NCBI GenBank assembly: GCA_036351055.1
Contig: JAZBOH010000147.1
Location: 1 to 64,000 of the forward strand
Reading direction: 5' to 3'
Length of the DNA: 64,000 nt
Origin: JABDPF01 sp036351055
Lineage (GTDB): Bacteria > Pseudomonadota > Gammaproteobacteria > Xanthomonadales > SZUA-36
In this document: positions 51,047 to 61,892 of the stretch, piece by piece
How positions within the stretch are numbered: the first letter of the stretch is position 1
Layout: each line of letters opens with the position of its first letter
Notes under the pieces: model-generated
What the model was told of the DNA's origin: nothing
The model's input: only the letters and a program-made list of their open reading frames with translations
Database searches by the model: none
Position numbers and translations under genes: made by a program

Positions 51047-52045
51047 TCAATGGAACTGGCGCAGAAATTCGAGATCGTTCTCGAAAAACTGTCTCAGGTC
51101 GGTGACGCCGTAGCGCAACATGGCCATGCGCTCGATGCCCATGCCAAACGCGTAACCCGTGAACTCTTCCGGATCCACGTCGCAAGCGCGCAGCACGTTG
51201 GGGTGAACCATGCCGCACCCGAGAATCTCGAGCCAGCCCGGCTCGGAACCGTCGCCTTTCTCCCAGCCGATATCGACTTCCGCCGACGGTTCGGTGAACG
51301 GGAAATAGGAAGGCCGGAAACGCATTGCCAGGGAACGTTCAAAGAAGGCATTGATAAAGGTGTGCAGAACACCCTTGAGGTCGGCCATGCTCACACCCCG
51401 GCCAACCAGCAAGCCCTCGACCTGGTGAAACATGGGGGTATGCGTCTGGTCCGAATCGCTGCGGAACACTTTGCCCGGCGCGATGATGCGGTATGGCGGG
51501 TCGCTTCTTTCCATCACCCGGATCTGCACCGGCGAGGTGTGCGTGCGCAGCAGGCGTCCATCGCCGAAATAGAAGGTGTCGTGCATGGCGCGTGCCGGGT
51601 GGTGCGGCGGGAAATTGAGCGACTCAAAGTTGTAATGGTCGTCTTCGACTTCCGGACCGGTGGCTACATCGAAGCCCAGCTTGGTGAAGATGCCGATCGC
51701 CCGTTCCATCGCCATCGAAATCGGGTGCAGACCGCCCCGGCTTTCGCCGCGTCCAGGCAGGGTCACGTCCACCTTCTCGCTCATCAGCCTGGCTTGTAGC
51801 GCTTCTGATTCGAGCCATTTCCGGCGGGCGATGATCGCCTGGTTCAGGGCATCGCGGGTCGCGTTGACGGACTGGCCGAAGGCCTTGCGCTGTTCCGCTT
51901 CCATCGCGCCCAGGGTTTTGAGTTGCGCGGTCACCTCGCCTTTTTTGCCGAGGTACCGGACACGAAGATCATCCAGTTGCTGGAGCGACTCGCTGGCTTC
52001 GATATCCGCCAGGGCGCGGGTATGTAGATCGCTTATGGTGTTCAC
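51047..52045 (-). CDS. pheS: Phenylalanyl-tRNA synthetase alpha subunit
   Basis: Encodes 332 residues from a GTG. It is the catalytic chain: N-terminal coiled coil (1-90), then class II motifs with FDVATGPEVEDDHYNFESLNFPPHHPARAMHDTFYF, motif 2 HQVEGLLVGRGVSMADLKG and motif 3 GYAFGMGIERMAMLRYGV. Unlike E. coli, no Phe-rich leader peptide is visible between rplT and pheS; a REP element occupies that gap. Confidence 0.97.
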   Translation of the reverse strand: MNTISDLHTRALADIEASESLQQLDDLRVRYLGKKGEVTAQLKTLGAMEAEQRKAFGQSVNATRDALNQAIIARRKWLESEALQARLMSEKVDVTLPGRGESRGGLHPISMAMERAIGIFTKLGFDVATGPEVEDDHYNFESLNFPPHHPARAMHDTFYFGDGRLLRTHTSPVQIRVMERSDPPYRIIAPGKVFRSDSDQTHTPMFHQVEGLLVGRGVSMADLKGVLHTFINAFFERSLAMRFRPSYFPFTEPSAEVDIGWEKGDGSEPGWLEILGCGMVHPNVLRACDVDPEEFTGYAFGMGIERMAMLRYGVTDLRQFFENDLEFLRQFH

Positions 52046-52083
52046 TAGGGGAACCCGTGAGTTGTTCTGTCTTCGTAAATACC

Positions 52084-52141
52084 GTAGGAGCGACGCGCGT
52101 CGCGACCGGTCTGCCGGTGTCGCGACTTACGTCGCTCCTAC
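52084..52141. repeat. REP-like palindrome between rplT and pheS
   Basis: Arms gtaggagcgacgcgcgtcgc (52084 on) and gtcgcgacttacgtcgctcc (to 52141) pair over about 23 bp with one or two mismatches. Same family as the dnaQ-flanking copies, with a GACGCGCGTC core in place of GGCTTTAGCC. It lies within the translation operon and may reduce pheST expression relative to rplT. Confidence 0.8.
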
Positions 52142-52150
52142 AGCGGGGTT

Positions 52151-52507
52151 TTAACCCAGGCTGGCTTTTGCTTTTTCAGCCAGGGCGCCGAAGGCGGCCT
52201 TGTCGTGCACGGCCAGGTCGGCCAGCACTTTACGGTCCACTTCGATCTCGGCCTTGTTGAGGCCGTCGATAAAGCGGCTATAGCTCATGCCGAATTCGCG
52301 GGCCGCCGCGTTGATGCGAACGATCCACAGCGAGCGGAACTGCCGCTTGCGCTGGCGGCGGTCACGGTAGGAATACTGTCCTGCCTTGGTGACGGCCTGC
52401 TTGGCAACGCGATAAACCTTGCGGCGCGCGCCGTAATAACCTTTGGCCTCTTTCAGTACTTTTTTGTGACGGGCTCGTGCCTGTACACCACGTTTTACTC
52501 TTGCCAT
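52151..52507 (-). CDS. rplT: Ribosomal protein bL20
   Basis: Encodes 118 residues, exactly the usual size. MARVKRGVQARARHKKVLKEAKGYYGARRKVYRVAKQAV is diagnostic. bL20 binds 23S rRNA early in 50S assembly and in E. coli represses rpmI-rplT translation. It follows rpmI by 15 bp. Confidence 0.99.
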   Translation of the reverse strand: MARVKRGVQARARHKKVLKEAKGYYGARRKVYRVAKQAVTKAGQYSYRDRRQRKRQFRSLWIVRINAAAREFGMSYSRFIDGLNKAEIEVDRKVLADLAVHDKAAFGALAEKAKASLG

Positions 52508-52522
52508 TTTTCCATTCCTCCC

Positions 52523-52720
52523 TTATGCGTGCGGCAGCAGGCGCTTGACGGCTTTCTTGTCGGCGGCACTGATCATGTCGGTGCCGCGCAAGCCGCGCTT
52601 ACGCTTCTGGTCTTTCTTGGTCAGAATGTGGCTGTGGTAGGCGTGGCCACGCTTGAAGCCGCCCGAGGCGGTCTTCTTGAAACGCTTGGCCGCGCCCCGG
52701 TTGGTTTTCAACTTGGGCAT
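52523..52720 (-). CDS. rpmI: Ribosomal protein bL35
   Basis: Encodes 65 residues: MPKLKTNRGAAKRFKKT and LTKKDQKRKRGLRGT are diagnostic. An AAGGAG site precedes the start. The 152-bp gap to infC contains small GC-rich hairpins (for example ggggtttgacccc) that could hold bL20 autoregulation, which I cannot resolve. Confidence 0.98.
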   Translation of the reverse strand: MPKLKTNRGAAKRFKKTASGGFKRGHAYHSHILTKKDQKRKRGLRGTDMISAADKKAVKRLLPHA

Positions 52721-52872
52721 GGTCTTGCTCCTTTTTCCCCTCTCGGGGGTTTACATTTGACGTCACACAAGCGGCCACGGGGGCACTTTATTGGCTCGGA
52801 AACGCTTTTTCTTCCACGCGCTGTATCGCGGGGAGCGTATTTTGGGGTCAAACCCCTAATTTTGCAAGTCTT

Positions 52873-53391
52873 TTAGTGCTTCTTCGGCGCGATCATCATC
52901 ACCATCTGCCGGCCTTCCATCCGTGGATACTGCTCCACGGTGATCTCGTCGGCCAGGTCGGTCTCCACGCGTTTCAACATGGCGGCGCCGAGTTCGCGGT
53001 GGGCCATTTCACGGCCGCGGAAGCGCAGGGTCAGTTTCACCTTGTTGCCTTCGTCGAGAAAACGATGCACGTTGCGCATCTTGACCTCGTAGTCGGCCTG
53101 CTCGGTGCCGGGGCGGAACTTGACTTCCTTGACCTGGATGTTCTTCTGCTTTTTCTTGGCGACCTGGGCTTTTTTGGCCTGTTCGAACTTGAACTTGCCG
53201 TAGTCCATGATCCGGCAGACCGGCGGCTCACCGTTTGGCGCAATTTCCACCAGGTCCATTCCAGATTCGTCTGCCATCTCCAGTGCCTGTTGAATGCTCA
53301 GGATTCCGGCCTGTTCTCCGTCCGCGTCGATAACGCGAACTTGCGGTGCTGTAATCAACTGGTTGCGCCGCGCTTCTTTTTTTGATGCGAT
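52873..53391 (-). CDS. infC: Translation initiation factor IF-3, ATC start codon
   Basis: Encodes 172 residues. No ATG, and only an internal TTG, would give a full-length protein. The frame extends upstream through KKEARRNQL to an ATC at 53391, which has a GAGG site eight bases before it and lies 14 bp after the thrS stop. IF-3 genes typically use AUU, AUC or AUA so that IF-3 represses its own translation. The sequence (VCRIMDYGKFKFEQ, KFRPGTEQADYEVKMRNVHRFLDEGNKVKLTLRFRGREMAH) is unmistakable. Starting at the TTG (53358) would remove eleven conserved N-terminal residues. Confidence 0.93.
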   Translation of the reverse strand: MASKKEARRNQLITAPQVRVIDADGEQAGILSIQQALEMADESGMDLVEIAPNGEPPVCRIMDYGKFKFEQAKKAQVAKKKQKNIQVKEVKFRPGTEQADYEVKMRNVHRFLDEGNKVKLTLRFRGREMAHRELGAAMLKRVETDLADEITVEQYPRMEGRQMVMMIAPKKH

Positions 53392-53405
53392 GTGATTGTC
53401 CTCGA

Positions 53406-55325
53406 TTAGTTATCAATTCGTCCCCGCCGTCCCACGTCATCGGCAAGGTGCTGTTCAAAAGCCTCAACGGATATGCTGCCAAGATCCTCACCGGACCGGG
53501 TACGTACAGCAACGGTTCCATTTTCCACCTCGCGGTCACCGACCACCAGGAGATAAGGAACTTTAGCCATTGTGTGCTGGCGAATTTTAAAGCCGATCTT
53601 CTCGTTTCTCAAGTCCGGCTCAACCCGGAATCCTTGATTTGCAAGGGTTTCGGCAACCTTCCTACAGTAATTGTTCTGTTTTTCACTGATATTCAGCACC
53701 ACAGCCTGCACCGGAGCGAGCCACGCCGGGAAGGCGCCGCCGTAATTTTCGATCAGGATACCAATGAAACGCTCCAACGATCCCAGGATGGCGCGGTGCA
53801 ACATGACCGGTACCTGGCGGCTGCTGTCTTCATCAATATAGGTGGCATCCAGGCGGCCGGGCATGTTGAAATCGAGTTGCAGCGTACCGCACTGCCAGAC
53901 TCGGCCAATCGTGTCCTTGAGTGAGAACTCGATTTTCGGGCCGTAAAAAGCCCCCTCCCCCGGGTTGACGTCGAACTCGATTCCCGCCTCCGTCAGTGAA
54001 TTGGCCAGCGCCTGTTCAGCCCGCTCCCACAGCTCATCGGCGCCGATGCGTTTTTCCGGCCGGGTCGACAGCTTGACCAGCACATCGTTGAAACCGAAAT
54101 CGGCATACATCTTGTAAAGCAGTTCGATGAAGGCCGAAGACTCGGACTTGACCTGGTCCGGCGTGCAGAATATATGGGCATCGTCCTGGGTGAAAGCCCG
54201 TACACGCATCAGGCCGTGCAGAGCGCCGGACGGTTCATCACGGTGACAGGAGCCAAACTCCGCCATGCGCATGGGCAGGTCGCGGTAGCTGTGCAGCCCC
54301 TGGTTATACACCTGGACGTGGCAGGGGCAATTCATCGGCTTGATCGCGTAGGTGCGGTTCTCGGACTCGGTGATGAACATCTCCTCGATGAACTTTTCCG
54401 CGTGCCCGGATTTTTCCCACAACTTGATGTCAACCACCTCGGGCGTATTGACCTCCATGTATCCGGCCTGGCGCAACTGTTCACGAACGTACTGCTCGAC
54501 CTCGATATAAATGCGCCTGCCCTTGTCGTGCCAGAACACCATGCCGGGCGCCTCTTCCTGGAAATGGAACAGGTTCAGCTGTTTGGCCAGCTTGCGGTGA
54601 TCGCGTTTTTCGGCCTCTTCGAGGCGTTTCAGGTACTCGTTGAGTTCCTTCTTGCTGGGCCAGGCCGTGCCGTAGATGCGCTGCAGCATTTCGTTGTCGC
54701 TGTTGCCGCGCCAATAGGCGCCGGCCAGCTTGGTCAGGCGGAACTGGCCGAGTTTTCCGGTATCGGGCACGTGCGGTCCCCGGCACAGGTCAACCCATTC
54801 ACCCTGGCGGTACAGCGTGATTTCCTCACCCTCGGGCAGGTCCTCGATAATCTTCGCCTTGTACTCTTCGCCTTCCTGGCGGAAGTACTGGATGGCCCGG
54901 CCGCGACTCCATACTTCACGCGTGACCGGCAGGGCGTCTTTCACGATGCGGCGCATCTCGGCCGCGATCCGGTCGAGGTCTTCCATGGTGAATCCGGGTG
55001 CGTAGGCGAAATCGTAATAGAAGCCGTCCTCAATGGTCGGGCCGATGGTGCACTGGGATTCCGGGTAAAGGCGCTCTACGGCCATCGCCATCAGGTGAGC
55101 CGTGGAGTGACGAATGATATCCAGCCCCTCGGGGTCCCGGCTGGTGATGATACGCAGTTTCGCATCGCTCTCGATCACGTGGCTGGCATCCAGCAACTTG
55201 CCGTCAACTTCGCCCGCCAGGGTCGCTTTGGCCAGGCCCGGACCAATATCGGCGGCGACGTCCATGATCGTCACGGCCTGGTCGAAGTGTTTCTGACTTC
55301 CGTCGGGTAACGTAATGGCTGGCAT
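53406..55325 (-). CDS. thrS: Threonyl-tRNA synthetase
   Basis: Encodes 639 residues (E. coli 642) from the ATG at 55325, with an AAGGAG site. TGS domain (MPAITLPDGSQKHFDQAVTIMDVAADIGPGLA), editing domain with HSTAHLMAMA and the C-H zinc ligands, class II catalytic core (MNCPCHVQVYNQGLHSYRDLPMRMAEFGSCHR) and C-terminal anticodon-binding domain are in order. It heads the thrS-infC-rpmI-rplT-pheS-pheT-ihfA-merR group and is preceded by a Thr-rich leader peptide and terminator that indicate attenuation. Confidence 0.98.
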   Translation of the reverse strand: MPAITLPDGSQKHFDQAVTIMDVAADIGPGLAKATLAGEVDGKLLDASHVIESDAKLRIITSRDPEGLDIIRHSTAHLMAMAVERLYPESQCTIGPTIEDGFYYDFAYAPGFTMEDLDRIAAEMRRIVKDALPVTREVWSRGRAIQYFRQEGEEYKAKIIEDLPEGEEITLYRQGEWVDLCRGPHVPDTGKLGQFRLTKLAGAYWRGNSDNEMLQRIYGTAWPSKKELNEYLKRLEEAEKRDHRKLAKQLNLFHFQEEAPGMVFWHDKGRRIYIEVEQYVREQLRQAGYMEVNTPEVVDIKLWEKSGHAEKFIEEMFITESENRTYAIKPMNCPCHVQVYNQGLHSYRDLPMRMAEFGSCHRDEPSGALHGLMRVRAFTQDDAHIFCTPDQVKSESSAFIELLYKMYADFGFNDVLVKLSTRPEKRIGADELWERAEQALANSLTEAGIEFDVNPGEGAFYGPKIEFSLKDTIGRVWQCGTLQLDFNMPGRLDATYIDEDSSRQVPVMLHRAILGSLERFIGILIENYGGAFPAWLAPVQAVVLNISEKQNNYCRKVAETLANQGFRVEPDLRNEKIGFKIRQHTMAKVPYLLVVGDREVENGTVAVRTRSGEDLGSISVEAFEQHLADDVGRRGRIDN

Positions 55326-55362
55326 AGCCCTGTTTCTCCTTGATAAATCTTCACCCGGATAT

Positions 55363-55385
55363 AAAAAAAGGCGCAAAGCGCCCTT
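55363..55385 (-). terminator. Attenuator terminator upstream of thrS
   Basis: On the minus strand ggcgc, loop ttt, gcgcc (extended by A/T and G-U pairs) is followed by TTTTTTT, 38 nt before the thrS ATG. AAAGCG (55398-55393) can instead pair with CGCTTT (55380-55375), which would destroy this hairpin, so it has a competing antiterminator. Confidence 0.75.
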
Positions 55386-55409
55386 TCGGATTCGCTTTTC
55401 TGATCCGCC

Positions 55410-55442
55410 TTAACGGTCTGTAGTTCGAGTCCGCGTGTTCAT
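55410..55442 (-). CDS. thrS leader peptide MNTRTRTTDR
   Basis: A 10-codon frame starts at an ATG at 55442 and has four Thr codons (ACG, ACT, ACT, ACA), ending 11 nt before the antiterminator strand of the thrS leader. No Shine-Dalgarno site is clear; the candidate promoter places transcription start at or next to the ATG, so the peptide may be read from a leaderless end. Stalling at Thr codons would favour the antiterminator; finishing at the stop would cover it. Confidence 0.65.
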   Translation of the reverse strand: MNTRTRTTDR

Positions 55443-55448
55443 CGGGCT

Positions 55449-55477
55449 ATTGTACGGTGAATAGGCTATTGAATAAA
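55449..55477 (-). promoter_or_regulatory. Candidate sigma-70 promoter for the thrS leader
   Basis: On the minus strand TTTATT (55477-55472), 17-bp spacer, TACAAT (55454-55449). The -10 matches at five of six positions, the -35 is weak. The predicted start is within a base or two of the leader ATG at 55442. Confidence 0.45.
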
Positions 55478-55619
55478 GCGGGAAATTCACTTCCTGAAAT
55501 TGTTGCAAAAGCTGACTTCAATCATTTTTAACCAAAGCAATTTTCCTGATAATCGCAAGCGACTCAGCAGGGGGCCTTATGGCCCTAAATTCTTATTTAA
55601 AATAGAGAAAGTAATTATT

Positions 55620-56960
55620 ATGAAAACTAATACTCAGCCCAACCGCTGGCTGGTCGTTTTTGGTGCCATCCTGATACAACTGGCGCTCGGGGCCTTGTAT
55701 GCCTGGTCCGTTTTCACCAAGATCCTGACCGACCCGAACGGCCTCTACCAGTTCACCGCAACGCAAACCGCGTGGATCTTTTCCGCCGGCCTGGCAACCT
55801 TCGCTTTCGTGATGATCCTGGCCGGGCGCTTGCTGGCAAAAACCGGGCCACGTCGCCTGACCATCGCGGGCGGTCTCCTGCTCGGGCTGGGTTTCATCCT
55901 GGGCGGATTTTTTGGCACCAGTTTCTGGGCCCAGTTTATCTGCATCGGCCTGGTCGCCGGCGCGGGTATTGGCCTGGGATACGTCGTACCGATCGCGGTG
56001 GGCGTGAAATGGTTCCCGGACAAGAAGGGCATGATCACCGGGCTGGCCGTGGCCGGCTTCGGCTTTGGCGCCACCATATGGGTCAAGCTGGCTGGTTCCT
56101 GGTTCGGCGGATTACTCAATTACGCCGAAGTGTTCGGACTGCCGCCGGTGCAGAGCGTTTTCGTGATTTACGGCATCATTTTTGCCGCGCTGGTACTACT
56201 GGGCAGTGTCGTGATGGTCAACCCACCCGAGGACTACCAGCCTGCAGGGTGGACCCCGCAGCAGGCGCAGGCCGCAACCAGCCTGGGCGGCGCAGGATTT
56301 GCTCCCGGCCAGATGTTGAAAACACCGCAGTTCTATTCCATCTGGGTCGTGTTCCTGTCATCAGCGATCGCCGGCCTGATGGTGATCTACTGCATCAAGC
56401 TTTTTGGCGTCGATGCGCTGGAGTTCCGCGGTGTCGAGAATGCCGGCCTGACCACCGAGACCGCGGTTGCGTGGCTGGCCATTTTCAATGGCCTGGGACG
56501 CATCCTCTGGGGCATGATTTCCGACCGCATCGGGCGCAAATCGGCTATCGTCATCATGTCCTTGTTGCAAGGCCTCGCCATGCTGATGACGTACCACGTG
56601 TTCATCAACACGGGACTGAACACCGGGCTGATCATTGCGGCCTGCCTGATCGGCTTTAACTACGGCGGCATCTTCGCCCTGTTCCCGGCGGTGACCGCCG
56701 ACTACTTCGGCAACAAGGAAGTGGGACGCAACTACGGTTGGGTATTCAGCGCCTATGGCGTCGCCGGTATCGTCGGCCCCCTGCTCGCCGGTGTCTTCAA
56801 GGACGCCGCTGCAGGCGGCACATCGCCAATCGGCTGGATGACGCCCTTCCTGATCGCGGGCATTTCCTGCCTGGTCGGCGCCGTCATCATGCTGTTCACC
56901 AACGCACCAAGTTCAAGGTCGCGCGCCGGCGCTGGCGGGGTTGCAATGGGTAACACCTGA
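55620..56960 (+). CDS. OFA-family MFS transporter (oxalate/formate antiporter-like)
   Basis: Encodes 446 residues with 12 membrane segments. The start NRWLVVFGAILIQLALGALYAWSVFTKIL and the GRLLAKTGPRR and SDRIGRKSAIVIMSLLQG loops (A-type MFS motifs in each half) fit the OFA family, whose members exchange oxalate and formate or carry other carboxylates such as lactate or pyruvate. Substrate here is unknown. The ATG at 55620 gives the family start; the reading frame upstream is AT-rich noncoding sequence. Single gene, ending at a strong terminator. Confidence 0.85.
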   Translation: MKTNTQPNRWLVVFGAILIQLALGALYAWSVFTKILTDPNGLYQFTATQTAWIFSAGLATFAFVMILAGRLLAKTGPRRLTIAGGLLLGLGFILGGFFGTSFWAQFICIGLVAGAGIGLGYVVPIAVGVKWFPDKKGMITGLAVAGFGFGATIWVKLAGSWFGGLLNYAEVFGLPPVQSVFVIYGIIFAALVLLGSVVMVNPPEDYQPAGWTPQQAQAATSLGGAGFAPGQMLKTPQFYSIWVVFLSSAIAGLMVIYCIKLFGVDALEFRGVENAGLTTETAVAWLAIFNGLGRILWGMISDRIGRKSAIVIMSLLQGLAMLMTYHVFINTGLNTGLIIAACLIGFNYGGIFALFPAVTADYFGNKEVGRNYGWVFSAYGVAGIVGPLLAGVFKDAAAGGTSPIGWMTPFLIAGISCLVGAVIMLFTNAPSSRSRAGAGGVAMGNT

Positions 56961-56975
56961 TATTCGAAAGCTGAA

Positions 56976-57010
56976 ACGAAAAAGCCGGCCCTGGTGGCCG
57001 GCTTTTTCGT
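56976..57010. terminator. Bidirectional terminator between the MFS gene and tRNA-Val
   Basis: A perfect 15-bp inverted repeat (acgaaaaagccggcc / ggccggctttttcgt, loop ctggt) lies 15 bp after the MFS stop and 4 bp from the tRNA-Val CCA end. It can end both convergent transcripts. Confidence 0.92.
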
Positions 57011-57014
57011 TGTA

Positions 57015-57089
57015 TGGTGGGCACGACTAGGATCGAACTAGTGACCCCTGCGATGTCAACACAGTGCTCTACCGCTGAGCTACGCGCCC
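57015..57089 (-). tRNA. tRNA-Val(GAC)
   Basis: Folds fully: acceptor GGGCGCG with CGTGCCC (one G-U), D stem GCTC/GAGC, anticodon stem CTGTG/CGCAG with loop TTGACAT (anticodon GAC, codon GTC), T stem ACTAG/CTAGT with TTCGATC loop, discriminator A and encoded CCA (57015-57017). Divergent from dnaE. Confidence 0.97.
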
Positions 57090-57157
57090 ATTCCGAAAAC
57101 GGATTATACCTCGTTTCGGGGCGCGCACGATAACAAGAAAACGGGCTGGATTCAAAC

Positions 57158-57219
57158 AAAAAAAAGAGGCCGGATAGATTTTTGAAGAAAACGAAAAATG
57201 TATCCGGCCTCTTTTTTTT
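57158..57219. repeat. Long inverted repeat, ggatacattt family, GAGGCC version, upstream of dnaE
   Basis: Left arm 57158-57183 and right arm 57194-57219 pair over 26 bp with one mismatch (gatagattt against aaatgtatc) around a 10-nt spacer; the distinguishing bases are gaggcc and ggcctc, again compensated. It lies between the tRNA-Val and dnaE starts, so the dnaE promoter is either inside its right edge or in the 50 bp that follow (TGTACAAT at about 57225-57232). Confidence 0.88.
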
Positions 57220-57269
57220 ATCCTGTACAATTATTTTCCGTTCAACCAGACTTGATTTTGCCCGCCCAG

Positions 57270-60732
<3,463 letters not shown>

Positions 60733-60734
<2 letters not shown>

Positions 60735-60783
60735 AAAGGGGCCGGATACATTTAACGCCGAAAAATGTATCCGGCCCCTTTTT
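60733..60783. repeat. Long inverted repeat, ggatacattt family, GGGGCC version, at the dnaE end
   Basis: Left arm aaaaaggggccggatacatt (from 60733) and right arm to 60783 pair over about 21 bp around a 7-nt spacer. It begins within the dnaE stop codon and has a T-tract, so it can terminate dnaE; in the other direction it can terminate the convergent lytic transglycosylase gene. Confidence 0.88.
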
Positions 60784-60825
60784 GTTAATCCAGGAATATC
60801 GTTGTAAATCAACGGTTGTATTAAA

Positions 60826-60898
60826 TGGATCCGGTACCTTTTATTGGATTAATTGGATCCGGTACCTTTTATTGGATTAATTGGATCCGGTACCTTTT
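60826..60898. repeat. 28-bp tandem repeat, three copies
   Basis: tggatccggtacctttt occurs at 60826, 60854 and 60882 with the linker attggattaat between copies, giving a 28-bp period. Each 17-bp core contains BamHI- and KpnI-like palindromes and matches the right arm of the GGTACC-type inverted repeat (35635 on) except for one base (g for t before gatcc). The region 60735-60908 between dnaE and the transglycosylase gene holds this and the inverted repeat, nothing else. Confidence 0.9.
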
Positions 60899-60908
60899 TG
60901 CTTTTTTC

Positions 60909-61538
60909 TTACATCACCTGGCTGTAACGGCGATAGAGGATTCGAACGCGGCGCACGTATTCCCTGGTTTCGTCGTATGGCGGGACGCCCCCAAACCGGC
61001 TAACGGCCCCTGGGCCGGCGTTATACGCGGCTGCGGTCAACTCCACGTCACCGTTGAACTCATCGAGGAGTTGCGCCAGGTAAAACGCCCCTCCGCGGAT
61101 ATTCTGGCTGGCGTCAAACGGGTCCGACACCCGCAATTCGGCCTGGGTCGCCGGCATCAACTGCATCAGGCCCTGCGCGCCTTTTGGTGATTCCGCGTCG
61201 GCCTGGTAGGCCGATTCGGCATGGATGATGGCCCGGATCAGGGACTCTTCAACCGCGCTGGAACTGGCCGCCGAACGGATTTCACTGGAGAAGGAGCGCG
61301 TATTGAGTGGCACTTTTTCCCAGGCGACGGAACGGCATTTCGGGTCTGAGGCATAACAGGGAAAGCGCAACACGTCGAATTCCCGGTTCACGGGCGGTGC
61401 AATGTTGGAATAGGTGACGACACCCTCCTCGTCCACCCATTTATAGACCTGGGCAGACAGCGGGGACGGCATCATCCATAGCAAGGCGAGACAGGCGCCG
61501 AGCAGGACCCAGACAGGAAAAACGGCTTTCCCTTGCAC
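60909..61538 (-). CDS. Lytic transglycosylase with N-terminal DUF4124
   Basis: Encodes 209 residues from a GTG with a GGAGG site six bases upstream. A signal peptide (VWVLLGACLALLWMMPSPLSA) precedes a DUF4124 segment (QVYKWVDEEGVVTYSNIAPP) and a C-terminal SLT domain: catalytic Glu in LIRAIIHAESAYQADAESPKGAQGLMQLMPAT and AAYNAGPGAVSRFGGVPPYDETREYVRRV. It should cleave peptidoglycan in the periplasm. It converges with dnaE across the repeat region. Confidence 0.93.
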   Translation of the reverse strand: MQGKAVFPVWVLLGACLALLWMMPSPLSAQVYKWVDEEGVVTYSNIAPPVNREFDVLRFPCYASDPKCRSVAWEKVPLNTRSFSSEIRSAASSSAVEESLIRAIIHAESAYQADAESPKGAQGLMQLMPATQAELRVSDPFDASQNIRGGAFYLAQLLDEFNGDVELTAAAYNAGPGAVSRFGGVPPYDETREYVRRVRILYRRYSQVM

Positions 61539-61653
61539 GAAAATCCTCCGATCTATCAGCAGGCAAACACCCGAAACTTCAACGAATACTTGAAATCCTT
61601 TGCGTGCATTTTAAACTCAAACACCCACCAAGTGCATTTCCCGGAGGTTTTCC

Positions 61654-61890
61654 ATGGGTTTGATTGCTTCATTGATCGTTGGCGGCGTCGCCGGCTGGCT
61701 GGCCGGCATCATCATGAAAGGACAGGGACAGGGCGTGTTGATGAACATCGTCGTCGGCGTCATTGGCGGCTTTATCGGCGGCATCGTGTTCAGCCTCGTT
61801 GGCATCAACAGCACAAACATCATCGGTTCCGTCGTGACGGCGACCGTCGGAGCAATCATCCTGCTCTGGATAGCCAACAAGCTGAAATAG
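61654..61890 (+). CDS. GlsB/YeaQ/YmgE-family small membrane protein
   Basis: Encodes 78 residues with a GGAGG ribosome binding site. Three short membrane segments rich in Gly and Ile (LIASLIVGGVAGWLAGIIM; IVVGVIGGFIGGIVFSL; VVTATVGAIILLWIANKL) match the GlsB/YeaQ/YmgE family, called transglycosylase-associated by domain name and linked to stress responses, with no known biochemical role. Divergent from the lytic transglycosylase gene (115 bp between). Confidence 0.9.
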   Translation: MGLIASLIVGGVAGWLAGIIMKGQGQGVLMNIVVGVIGGFIGGIVFSLVGINSTNIIGSVVTATVGAIILLWIANKLK

Positions 61891-61892
61891 GG

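Noticed and set aside
52046..52150. Phe-rich leader peptide (pheM type) upstream of pheS
   Set aside because: No reading frame with several Phe codons exists in the gap; a REP palindrome occupies it.
60826..60898. CRISPR-like appearance of three regularly spaced repeats
   Set aside because: The interval between cores is the same sequence each time (attggattaat), so there are no variable spacers; it is a simple tandem repeat without cas genes.
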